In this document: one piece after another, positions 9,547-17,019 of the stretch
Position numbering within the stretch: position 1 is the first letter of the stretch
Layout: each line of letters begins with the position of its first letter
Assembly (NCBI GenBank): GCA_025934635.1
Contig: JAICWX010000027.1
Location: forward strand, 1 to 45,652
Origin: Streptosporangiaceae bacterium
GTDB lineage: Bacteria > Actinomycetota > Actinomycetes > Streptosporangiales > Streptosporangiaceae
Reading direction: 5' to 3'
DNA: 45,652 nucleotides
Notes under the pieces: model-generated
Told to the model about the DNA's origin: nothing
Seen by the model: only the letters and a program-made list of their open reading frames with translations
Databases searched by the model: none
Translations under genes and position numbers: made by a program

Positions 9547-10025
9547 CGGATGATCCCGGCCTGAACGGCGAACTCCTCGGCATCGCGCCGGACGCTGGGC
9601 GGGGCCGAGGTGAGCAGTCCGGCCGCGACATGATGAACGTCAGCGGACAGGGCGAAGGCGTGGAGCTGGTCGTCGCCGTCGAGCAACTGGCAGGCGGCGC
9701 CCAGGCGGCCGAGCAGGCCGGACAGAAAGGGGATCAGGTCCGCGTAGCGGCAGGCCTGGTACTGCCGCCGAGCGTCATCGACGGCAACGACGAGCGCCGG
9801 GAGGTCGGGCGCGGCTTGCAGGGCTGCCGGGTCCGCAACGTGCCCGGTAAGAACAGATGCGAGTGCCTCGGCATCAACAGCAGGCCTGGGCTGCGGGATA
9901 CCGTCGAGAATGGCGCTGACCATCGTTGCGCCGGTGAGCCCGACGAAGGTACGGCGTCGCACTGGGTCATCCTCCTGCCTGTCCCTCTCATCGAGGGTAA
10001 ACAGGCGTGGGGCGGAAGGCACCAC
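9543..10025 (-). CDS. C-terminal part of an XRE-type regulator, HTH missing (probable truncated gene)
   Basis: 160 residues. The RRRTFVGLTGATMVSAILDG segment near residue 23 and the following alanine-rich helices (DDARRQYQACRYADLIPFLSGLLGRLG) match the linker and helical repeat domain of actinobacterial HTH-plus-helical-repeat regulators. Those proteins carry an N-terminal XRE HTH of about 70-100 residues that is absent here. Upstream bases 10026-10143 show no clear HTH in any frame. So either the gene lost its 5' end or it starts as a short sensor protein. It overlaps the flavoprotein start by 4 bp and is its natural operon partner. Confidence 0.6.
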   Translation of the reverse strand: MVPSAPRLFTLDERDRQEDDPVRRRTFVGLTGATMVSAILDGIPQPRPAVDAEALASVLTGHVADPAALQAAPDLPALVVAVDDARRQYQACRYADLIPFLSGLLGRLGAACQLLDGDDQLHAFALSADVHHVAAGLLTSAPPSVRRDAEEFAVQAGIIR

Positions 10026-10143
10026 CGGTACCTGGAGGGGTCCGGGTCGCTGCTGCGGGGCCAGCCCGAGGGGGCGAGGCCGCGCTGAGCCTGGCCGCGT
10101 TCGTCCTCGGCCGTGACTAGGACCAGCCAGCCCTGCCCCGAGG

Positions 10144-10380
10144 GTGGGTGATGGTGTGAGCTACCAGTCCGCCACCGGCCTACGGTGCTTCACCTTGGCC
10201 CTGGGCGCGGTGTTCGCGCCTACGCCCGAGGAAGCTGACCAGTTCGCCAGCGCGCATGGTTTATGGGACCGGCGGCCGGACGGCACCTGGGGCCGCGAGG
10301 CCACCCAGGCGCACGCGCAGCTCTGCGAGGACCATCAGGCGGCGTACCGCCGGCACCGGGAAGGAGGTGACCAGTCATGA
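10144..10380 (+). CDS. Small hypothetical protein
   Basis: A 78-residue acidic, soluble protein; a GTG at 10156 in frame is an equally good start. It contains a cluster of aromatic and charged residues (HGLWDRRPDGTWGREATQAHAQLCEDHQAAYRRHREGG). I do not recognise the family. Its stop overlaps the next start (ATGA at 10377-10380), so the two small genes are coupled. Both lie between a truncated regulator and a truncated XRE/DUF5753 gene, a setting typical of small mobile-element or conjugation accessory genes. Confidence 0.5.
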   Translation: MGDGVSYQSATGLRCFTLALGAVFAPTPEEADQFASAHGLWDRRPDGTWGREATQAHAQLCEDHQAAYRRHREGGDQS

Positions 10381-10643
10381 GGTTCAGCATCGGGGGCGGG
10401 CCCGTCCGCGTGTATGGGGGCCGCAGTCGCCAGCAGGTGCGGCGCGACCGCCAGGCCCGCAAGGCCCGCCGTCAGTACCGGCGGGAGCGGGACCGGGCGC
10501 TGATGCGCTCGATCGCGGATGCCGCCAGCCGCTGGCGGGCGGGCCAGGCGAGCGGGCGTGACAAGACGGTGGTGGTGTTCGCGGTGGCGAGCGCTGCCGT
10601 GCTGCTGCTCGCCGTCCTGGTGATCGCGGTGGCGACGGCCTGA
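10377..10643 (+). CDS. Small basic membrane-anchored hypothetical protein
   Basis: 88 residues. A very basic N-terminal half (RSRQQVRRDRQARKARRQYRRERDRALMRS) is followed by one C-terminal transmembrane helix (TVVVFAVASAAVLLLAVLVIAVATA). The topology would be a tail-anchored protein with an arginine-rich cytoplasmic domain. It is coupled by ATGA overlap to the previous gene, and a GGAAGGAGGTGA ribosome site precedes its ATG. No family recognised. A strong bidirectional hairpin terminator follows 9 bp downstream. Confidence 0.6.
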   Translation: MRFSIGGGPVRVYGGRSRQQVRRDRQARKARRQYRRERDRALMRSIADAASRWRAGQASGRDKTVVVFAVASAAVLLLAVLVIAVATA

Positions 10644-10652
10644 AGACAGCGA

Positions 10653-10686
10653 GACGCCCCGCCAGCTCACCGGCTGGCGGGGCGTC
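10653..10686. terminator. Bidirectional hairpin terminator
   Basis: Perfect 14-bp stem GACGCCCCGCCAGC / GCTGGCGGGGCGTC with a 6-nt loop, lying between the convergent small-membrane-protein gene (ends 10643) and the DUF397 gene (ends 10703). There is no long T-tract, as is usual in high-GC actinobacteria. Confidence 0.85.
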
Positions 10687-10702
10687 GTGCTGCCTGGGCG
10701 GA

Positions 10703-10894
10703 CTAGCTGCCGTTCTTCATGCGGGCGGTGAAGGACCGCCACGCCTCGGGGGTGACGGGCAGCTTCGGCCCGCCGGGGTCCTTGCTGTCGCGCACGGCGA
10801 TCTGCTCGCCGCGCTGGCCGACCTCGACGCAGTTGCTGTTGCTGTTGCTGTAACTCGATTTCCGCCATGACGGGCGGGTCTTGATCATGATCAT
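10703..10894 (-). CDS. DUF397 family protein
   Basis: A 63-residue protein with the complete DUF397 pattern: WRKSSYSNSNSNCVEVG, then IAVRDSKDPGGPKLPVTPEAWRSFTARMK. DUF397 proteins are encoded beside XRE/DUF5753 regulators in actinobacteria and are thought to antagonise or modulate them (WhiJ-type pairs). That is family knowledge. The ATG at 10894 overlaps the stop of the XRE gene (ATGA); an ATG at 10888 has better spacing from AGGAG and would give 61 residues. Its partner regulator has lost its DNA-binding end, so this module is probably inactive. Confidence 0.9.
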   Translation of the reverse strand: MIMIKTRPSWRKSSYSNSNSNCVEVGQRGEQIAVRDSKDPGGPKLPVTPEAWRSFTARMKNGS

Positions 10895-11667
10895 CTCCTG
10901 GATAGTTCTTTCGCGCTTGCCTGGATGAGGGCACTGGAGGCTGCCTCGTTCAGGGCCGCGTCCCAGACGGCCTCGAAAGCGTCTGCGTACTGCGTGACCT
11001 CGGCTGGCTTGTCCAGGTAGAGGTCCCCGGTGTAGCCGTCTACGTAGACCGTGGGCGGCTCGGAGTCGGTACCGTCGCCGTTGGCCGGGAACCGCAGGAT
11101 GACGAACGGCCCGGTCATCATGCCGTGGTGCAGCCCGGCGCTGAACGGCACCACGCGCAGCCGGACGTTCGGCAGCCCGGCCACGTCGGCCAGGGCGTCG
11201 AGCTGCCCGGCCATCACTTCCCGGCCGCCGACCTGGCGGCGCAGGATGGACTCGTTCATGGCCACGCGCAGCTCCAGCGGCACGAAGGGCCGCCGGATCA
11301 GCACCTGACGTGCGATGCGCAGTTGCACGCGGCGGTCTATCTCCTCGGCGTCCGTGCCGGGCTTGCCTGCCTCGATCACGGCGCGGGCGTACCCCTCGGT
11401 CTGGAGCAGGCCCGGCACCAGCTCGGGCTCGTACCAGGCCAGGTGGGAGGCTGCTTCCTCCAGGCCCAGGTACACGTCGAAGTTCTCGGGGATGACATCG
11501 CCGTAGGCATGCCACCACCCCTTTGCCTTCGTCGCCTTCGCCAGCCCCATCAGGGCTCCGGTGAGGTCCGGCGGCGCGGCGTAGATCCGGCACATCAGCT
11601 CCACGTCGTGACTGCGCAGGCTGGTCTGCCCGGTCTCGATTCGCCAGATCTTGGTCTCGGACCACGA
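10891..11667 (-). pseudogene. XRE/DUF5753 regulator lacking most of its HTH (5' truncated)
   Basis: The readable protein begins with WSETKIWRIETGQTSLRSHDVELMCRIY, the last helix of an XRE HTH. It continues through the whole DUF5753 domain (LEEAASHLAWYEPELVPGLLQTEGYARAVIEAG, then ADVAGLPNVRLRVVPFSAG and PTVYVDGYTGDLYLDKPAEV). The first 40-50 residues of the HTH and the start codon are missing. At about 11667 homology switches abruptly to a transposon ATPase reading the same direction. An internal ATG at 11604 could still give a 237-residue protein without DNA binding. The DUF397 partner follows directly. Confidence 0.8.
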
Positions 11668-12046
11668 TCACGACCAGCCGGCGCGGCCCGGACAGCAGGT
11701 CGGTCAGCGCGGCGATGAGCTGGAATCGGTTGCGGCTGCGCGCCGGGACCGCCCCGGTCAGCGCGGTCAGCAGCTCATCGGCGACCAGCCGCATGGTCGG
11801 CTTGGACGGGAACGCCAGCGTGCAGACGCTCACATCGCCGGAGGATCTCCCGGGGCCAGGCGCCGCGGGGTCCCGGAGCCGTTCCAGCGCGGCCTCGACC
11901 GCGTACGTCTTGCCGGTCCCGGCCGGGCCGTGCACCACGCCGGTGGCCAGCTCGCCGATCAGGTCGTCGATGATCTGGCCGGTCAGCTGGTACTGCCGGG
12001 TAGGCAGGGTAGCGGCGCCGGGAAGGTTCACGAACTGCTGCGGCAT
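11668..12046 (-). pseudogene. TniB/MuB-like AAA transposition ATPase, 3' truncated
   Basis: The gene starts at an ATG at 12046, overlapping the transposase stop (TGATG). About 125 residues are recognisable: QLTGQIIDDLI, Walker A VVHGPAGTGKTYAVEAALERL, then a helix MRLVADELLTALTG, and a Walker B strand RRLVVIV. The next residues should be the acidic DEAQ of Walker B. Instead the sequence passes into the XRE gene and a foreign frame. The family supplies target selection to Mu/Tn7/Tn5053-type DDE transposases. Loss of Walker B onward means it cannot work. Confidence 0.8.
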
Positions 12047-13841
12047 CAGCTCTCCTGGTCGGCATGCGGCGGCTGGGTGGGGTCGGTCAGCCCGAGCAGG
12101 TTGCTGCGGGCCTTGCGGCGCAGCAGCACGTCGCCGCGGCGGGCGGCGAGCTCGCCGCCGACGGCCGGCGGCAGCACCCGGGACTCCTCGGCGCGGGTCT
12201 GGTCGCGGGACAGCGGGGCCAGCTCGGCCCGGGCCCGCGCGGATGCCTTGCGCCGCTCGGCGGACAGCCGCTTGCGTTCGCGGGCGGCGTTCTCCAGGAA
12301 CGCCGTGGTCTGCTCCGGGGACAGCCGGGTCGCCGGGCAGGCGGTACACAGGTGCTCCGCGCCGAGGTAGACCTCGATGCTGCGGTCATCGTGCGGCATA
12401 TACCGGATCTGCACCCGCTGCCCGCCCCGGCCCGCCAGCTCCGGGGCGATGTAGGCCAGGCCGCCGAACCGGATCCGTCCTTGCCGATGATCCGCTCCCC
12501 GCTGGCCAGCAGCAGGTGCCGCAGCTTCCCGGCGCTGATGCGGTGCAGCGGGCCGGGATCGTCCTGCCACGCCTGCAGCGGCGTGCGGCCGTCCAGCCCG
12601 TCGTGGGGCCGCTCGTTGTTGTACCAGTCCGCCCACTGGCCGAACAGCCCGGCGAAGGCCTCGATCGGCAGCGGCGTCACCGGGTCGCCGGCCGCGCGCA
12701 TCCGCGCGGCGAACCGGTCATCCAGCGGCCCGTACAGGCGCCCGGCCGCATCCCTCGGGCCGCCGGTGAACCCCGGAAGGCCGCACAGCAGGGTCTGGTC
12801 GATGGTCCGGTGGACGCGCTCGATCTTCCCCTTCCGGTGCGGCTGGAATGCGGGCAGCCGCCGCGGTTCGATACTCAGCGCGGCGAACGCGTCGCGGACC
12901 GCCTCGGCGGCGAACTCCAGGCCCCGGTCGATCCGCACCCGGTCCGGGACCGCGCCGAACGGGCCGCGGTCCGGGTCGTGCACCAGGGCCATCCGCACCG
13001 CGGTCAGCACCGTGCCCGTATGCGGGGTCAGCGCGATCGCCCACCCGGCCAGCACCCGGGTCGCGTCGTCGATCACCGACGTCAGCCACGGGCAGCACGC
13101 CGCGCCGCGCGGCGGCATCACCAGGATGGGCAGCTGCTTGTGATCCATCTCCCAGGTCTGGTTACGGTGCCCGGCCGGGCGGGTCAGGTAGACGCCCGCG
13201 GCCCGCTGCCCCTGTTCCCCCTCAGCCCACGCCGCGGCCTGCGCCGCGGTCAGCTCGCGGCGGAACGCGCGCTGCAAGGTCCGCTCGGTGACTGGCCGCG
13301 CCCCGCGCCAGCCGTCCCGCAGCGACGCCGGCACCGGCACCCCCGCGGCCAGCACCACCGGCGCGTCCGGACTGGCCAGCACCGCCTGCCGGGCCCGGTG
13401 CACCGCAGCCACGTTCCCGCGGTACCGCGTGTATGCCTCCCGGTCGACCTCGCTGAGCTGGTACAGGACCCGTCCCGCCCCGGCAGTGGGCTGGCCGGCG
13501 GGCAGGCGCAGCCACCGCCATACCGTCCGCTCCCGCACCCCGAGCCCAGAGGCGGCCAGCCGCACATGCGCCGCCGTCAGCTCCCCGCTGGCCCGCAGCT
13601 GGCCGAGCCGCTCGACAGCCGCCTGGCGGCGCTCCGGGTCAGCCCGCTTCCCGCCGATGCACCTCACCGCCTTCGATCCGCCTGGCCCGGCCGGCCAGTT
13701 GCGGGTACGTACCGCCCCGGTGACCGGTTCACCGCCCGCCCGGCCGGCCGGTATCCACAGCACCATAGAGGCCAGGTCCCGGCACTGGGGGTCAGTCCTG
13801 ATCAGTTGGGGTGCCGTTAACGGTGCTGTCACCTGACCCAA
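12046..13841 (-). pseudogene. Mu/TniA-type DDE transposase with a frameshift
   Basis: About 600 residues in two frames. The N-terminal part carries HTH-like segments (LAASGLGVRERTVWRWLRLP). The rve catalytic core has its first Asp in WEMDHKQLPILV, its second in VRIDRGLEFAAEAV and Glu in HRKGKIERVHRTID, so the DDE triad is intact. Next comes the WADWYNNERPHDGLDGRTPLQAW segment. At about 12478, after ERIIGKDG, the frame shifts by one base, and the Mu C-terminal beta-barrel (RIRFGGLAYIAPELAGRGGQRVQIRYMPHDDRSIEVYL) continues in the other frame to a stop at 12046. No obvious slippery sequence is present, so I call it disrupted rather than programmed. Confidence 0.8.
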
Positions 13842-13942
13842 ACGGCGATGGGTGGGACCGTTGACCTGGGCTATCGCAAGGAGCTGACGTCTGCGGCATG
13901 ATGTGCCGTCATGGAGCGTCCGCCGGTGGGCATGGATGAGCT

Positions 13943-14091
13943 GTGGCGGCCGCTATGATACGTGGTGCCGGATGAAGCTCCGGCGGGCTGCGCGCCCGAA
14001 CCGCCACGACGGCTGATGGCTTCTACCGGGAGTGAACTCTCCTGGCAGGCCGCCGTCGGCTCCTGCCAGGACGTACCTGGCAGGAGCGGTG
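13943..14091 (+). promoter_or_regulatory. Structured leader upstream of the antiporter, with mutually exclusive hairpins over the ribosome site
   Basis: CTCCTGCCAGG (14060-14070) and CCTGGCAGGAG (14076-14086) form a perfect 11-bp stem with a 5-nt loop whose 3' arm contains the AGGAG ribosome site of the ATG at 14092. An identical CCTGGCAGG at 14041-14049 can pair instead with 14062-14070 and free the site. Further upstream are GCCGGA/TCCGGC (13967-13984) and GGGC/GCCC (13985-13997), enclosed by GTGGCGG/CCGCCAC (13943-13949 with 14001-14007). No known riboswitch class is recognised. A TATGAT at 13954-13959 may be the -10; in that case the outermost stem lies outside the RNA. Confidence 0.5.
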
Positions 14092-15300
14092 ATGAACATC
14101 TACTACGTCGCGGCCATCTGGCTCGGCATGGCCCTGATCGCCTCCGTCGTCAGCATCCGCCTGGCGGTGCCCGCCGCACTGATCGAGATCGTCGTCGGCG
14201 CGCTGGCCGGGAACATCCCGGGCCTGCGCGAGCACGTCACCGAGACCGACGTCGTAGTGTTCCTGGCCAGCGTCGGCTCCCTGGTGCTGACCTTCCTGGC
14301 CGGAGCCGAGATCGACCCGGTGTCCCTGCGCGGGCACTGGAAAGCCAGCCTGTCCATCGGCGCGGTCTCCTTCGCCCTGCCGTTCGCCGCCGCGTTCGGG
14401 TTCTGCGGCCTGGTACTCGGCTGGGACCTACACGCCGCCGAGATCGGCGGGATCGCGCTCAGCACGACCTCGGTCGCGGTGGTGTACGCGGTCATGGTCG
14501 AGACCGGCCTGAACCGGCACGACCTCGGCAAGCTCATCCTCGCCGCGTGCTTCGTCACCGACCTGGGCACCGTGCTCGCGCTTGGCGGCCTGTTCGCCAG
14601 CTACGGCTGGCTGCTGCTCGTTTTCGTCGTGGTCAGCGCGGTCACCGTGGCGGTGCTGCCCCGGCTGGTCCGCCTGGCCATCAGGCACTTCGGGCACCGG
14701 GTCTCCGAGCCGGAGATCAAGCTGCTGCTGGTGGTGCTGTTCGGGCTCGGCGGGCTGGCCACCCAGGCCGGCAGCGAGGCGGTGCTGCCCGCCTACGTGG
14801 CGGGCCTGGTCGTAGCCGGGGTGTTCCTGCACGACCGGGTGCTGATGGACCGGCTGCGCTCGATCGCCTTCGCGCTGCTCACCCCGTTCTTCTTCCTGCG
14901 CGCCGGCACGCTGATCTCCGCCCCGGCGCTGATCGCCGGCGCTGGCGTCATCGCGGTCCTGCTGCTGGTCAAGCTGGCCGCCAAGCTGATCGGCGTCTGG
15001 CCCGTGGCTGCCGTCTTCAAGCTGCCGCCCCGCGAGCGCGCCTACACTACGCTGCTGATGGCCACCGGGCTGACCTTCGGCTCCATCTCGGCGCTGTTCG
15101 GCCTGACCCACCACCTGATCGACAAGGCCCAGTACACCGAGCTGGTCACCGTGGTGATCTTGTCCGCGTTCGTGCCGACCCTGATCGCCCAGCAGCTGTT
15201 CCAGCCCGCAGTCCTCGACACCGAGGAAGAAGAAGCCCTCGGCGAGGAAGACCTGTCGATCATCCACCACCGAAACCCCGCCCAGCCGTCCCCCGACTGA
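14092..15300 (+). CDS. CPA2-family monovalent cation/proton antiporter
   Basis: A 402-residue membrane protein with about 12 helices of the Na+/H+ exchanger fold (KefB/NapA-like). Landmarks are AALIEIVVGALAGNIPG at TM2, FLASVGSLVLTFLAGAEIDP in the core, and GIALSTTSVAVVYAVM followed by LILAACFVTDLGTVLAL, where the conserved Asp of the ion site lies in VTDLGT. There is no C-terminal TrkA/RCK domain; the tail is short and acidic (DTEEEEALGEEDLS). It moves Na+ or K+ against H+ across the plasma membrane. The start at 14092 is chosen for the CAGGAG site 5 bp upstream. It stands alone, behind a structured leader that could control translation. Confidence 0.9.
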   Translation: MNIYYVAAIWLGMALIASVVSIRLAVPAALIEIVVGALAGNIPGLREHVTETDVVVFLASVGSLVLTFLAGAEIDPVSLRGHWKASLSIGAVSFALPFAAAFGFCGLVLGWDLHAAEIGGIALSTTSVAVVYAVMVETGLNRHDLGKLILAACFVTDLGTVLALGGLFASYGWLLLVFVVVSAVTVAVLPRLVRLAIRHFGHRVSEPEIKLLLVVLFGLGGLATQAGSEAVLPAYVAGLVVAGVFLHDRVLMDRLRSIAFALLTPFFFLRAGTLISAPALIAGAGVIAVLLLVKLAAKLIGVWPVAAVFKLPPRERAYTTLLMATGLTFGSISALFGLTHHLIDKAQYTELVTVVILSAFVPTLIAQQLFQPAVLDTEEEEALGEEDLSIIHHRNPAQPSPD

Positions 15301-15448
15301 CTCCCTGCGGGATTCCGGCCGCCCGGCTGCGGCTACTTCGCCCCTGGTGGCGCGTTCCTTGCCAGCACCTTAATAGCAACGGAAGGCACGTCGGCCTCAT
15401 CCGGCGGAGCTGGGCACCCAGACGAGCGAGGCCAGCGTCAGCGCCTGG

Positions 15449-15482
15449 TTTCAGTGCCGTTTCAGTGCCGTTTTCAGTGCCG
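15449..15482. repeat. Three direct repeats TTTCAGTGCCG with helical phasing
   Basis: TTTCAGTGCCG occurs at 15449-15459, 15460-15470 and 15472-15482, so starts are 11 and 12 bp apart, about one helical turn. Two further CAGTGCC copies follow near 15510-15528. The array lies 75 bp upstream of the lectin gene, where an activator site would be expected. The rest of the 257-bp gap between the antiporter and the lectin gene shows no gene. Confidence 0.7.
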
Positions 15483-15557
15483 CGTCAGCCCGGCTTCGTA
15501 CCGTTGCGGCAGTGCCCGGTGCAGTGCCGGGCCTCGCGGACAAGGAACGGGTGGCAC

Positions 15558-16142
15558 ATGCGTCATCACCGCAAGAAACTGGCCGGGGCACTCGCCGCCG
15601 TGGCGCTCGCCGCCGGCCTCACCATGGCCGGAACCGGGACCGCGCACGCGGCTGTGACCCCGCCGACAGCTCCCGGGACCTGGGCCGAGATCTACGCCCC
15701 GGAGATCAACTCCAGCGGGAACATCATGTGCGCCGACAACTTCCGCTCGAACGCGCAGGGCCAGAACCTGCAACTGTGGCACTGCCACGGCTACGCCTCC
15801 GACGGCGCCCCGCAGCGCTGGCGATTCTCCCCTACGCAGCAAGGGGGCCCGTTCCCCACATACAAGATCGCGAATGTCGGCTCGGGTCTTTGCATCGGAC
15901 TAGACCCTAGGAACGAGAGGGCTGGCGCGAACCTGGTCCAAGAGTCCTGCAGTATCCTCGACACCTCATGGCAGATGGTCCCAGCCCAGAACTCGCCGGA
16001 CCCGAACAACCAGTTTCACCTCGTGAACATCTTTTTTAATTACGCCATGGAGGCGAACACCTTCCTGGACCAGAACGGCAACCGGCTGATAGCCGAGCCA
16101 TATGATCCCTTCAACTCCGCACAGTGGTTCGCCCTCGGCTAG
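15558..16142 (+). CDS. Secreted ricin B-type (RICIN) lectin-domain protein
   Basis: A 194-residue protein with a Sec signal peptide: basic start MRHHRKK, hydrophobic core LAGALAAVALAAGLTMAG and AHA-A cleavage near residue 32. The mature part is one beta-trefoil RICIN domain. Its recognisable pieces are MCADNFRSNAQGQNLQLWHCHGY, QRWRFSP, GLCIGLDPRNERAGANLVQESC and WQMVPAQ; the last repeat ends SAQWFALG. Such domains bind sugars, often xylan or galactosides. No catalytic domain is attached, so it may act as a stand-alone carbohydrate-binding protein. An AAGGAACGGG site precedes the ATG. The three 11-bp repeats upstream may regulate it. Confidence 0.8.
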   Translation: MRHHRKKLAGALAAVALAAGLTMAGTGTAHAAVTPPTAPGTWAEIYAPEINSSGNIMCADNFRSNAQGQNLQLWHCHGYASDGAPQRWRFSPTQQGGPFPTYKIANVGSGLCIGLDPRNERAGANLVQESCSILDTSWQMVPAQNSPDPNNQFHLVNIFFNYAMEANTFLDQNGNRLIAEPYDPFNSAQWFALG

Positions 16143-16354
16143 CCGGGTAGCCGGTACGCGCGGTTGGGGCTTGCCGGAGGGGCTGTCGCCTGCAGCTTTC
16201 CCTCGGCCAAGAGCTGCCTGAGATACCGGCGGACCATTGCCCTGCCCAGTCCGGTCTCCCGGGAAATGTCCCCGGCACTCAGCTCCGGCCGCTGCCCGAA
16301 GAGACCCAGGATCTCCGCAGCACGCCCCGTCGGCACCCCGCCCGCAGCAGCCAT
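16139..16354 (-). CDS. Small winged-helix DNA-binding protein
   Basis: A 71-residue stand-alone winged helix: ILGLFGQRPELSAGDISRETGLGRAMVRRYLRQLLAEGKLQATAPPASPNRAYRLPG. The helix LSAGDISRETGL plus the recognition helix RAMVRRYLRQLL and a final wing are clear, resembling MarR/IclR-type N-terminal domains. No effector domain. It ends against the lectin gene with a 4-bp overlap of stops. A perfect 14-bp inverted repeat lies 200 bp upstream and could be its operator; this link is a guess. Confidence 0.65.
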   Translation of the reverse strand: MAAAGGVPTGRAAEILGLFGQRPELSAGDISRETGLGRAMVRRYLRQLLAEGKLQATAPPASPNRAYRLPG

Positions 16355-17019
16355 AGCGGGCCGGGGTGCCGCGTCGGCGTCGGTGCGCTCAACCAGGGTA
16401 ACACGGTGGTGAAATGGCTGACCGCGTTGGAGAACCGAACGGACGCGGTACCAGAACGCCGAAGCTGCTCAAGCTCAACGGTCTCCACGCCCCAGCCCTC
16501 TTGTTCTCCGGTGGTGCCGACAACAGAGACCATGACTACCCCGTGAACGTCAGTCTACTGTCAGTCTACTTAAGCGATGTAACTGACAGTAGACTGTTGC
16601 GCCCCTGTCCGCGTCCTCGCGCACGGCTGGTCAGCCTGACCACCGCCTGCGATTCGGGTGCCCGGCCGGCGACCCCGGCCGGGCAGCTTCAGCCCCCGCG
16701 ATCCTGGACAGCGACCCGCAGGGACACGGGAGCCGCGAACACGGCCAGCCTGCCCGCAGGCCCCAACCAGCCACCCCGGCCCGGGATTACGGCACCGGGT
16801 TTCCCAGTGGCAAGCCAGTTCGAGGAGCGCAAGGCGCCCGTAGCGCCTGAGCACCGCAGAACTGGCGCGTCAGCACCTCCCCAGCCCGCACAGCCCCAAG
16901 CTGGGGCAGACCAACCCAGCCGCCACCGACCTATCCCCACCGATCAGGCGCCGGCCAAAATCCTTCGCACCGCGGCGGCACGCGCGCCCAATTTGTTCCC
17001 GGCGGGCGGGAAACCTGGC
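16355..17019. other. Gene-poor stretch
   Basis: No frame in these 665 bp has a convincing protein. Long frames on both strands are low-complexity Pro/Ala/Arg readings of GC-rich DNA without family motifs. Its one clear feature is the inverted repeat at 16551-16596. The right end abuts the truncated Tn3 transposase, so this is probably the flank left after a deletion. Confidence 0.5.
16551..16596. repeat. Perfect 14-bp inverted repeat with an internal direct repeat
   Basis: CAGTCTACTGTCAG (16551-16564) is exactly inverted as CTGACAGTAGACTG (16583-16596), 18 bp apart. The unit CAGTCTACT is also repeated directly at 16562-16570. The segment is AT-richer than its surroundings. Two dyad arms plus a tandem half-site look like a multi-site operator or a recombination/replication control site of a mobile element. 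Confidence 0.75.

Noticed and set aside
11715..13820. 701-codon plus-strand frame
   Set aside because: Antisense of the Mu-type transposase and ATPase, which carry DDE and Walker motifs.
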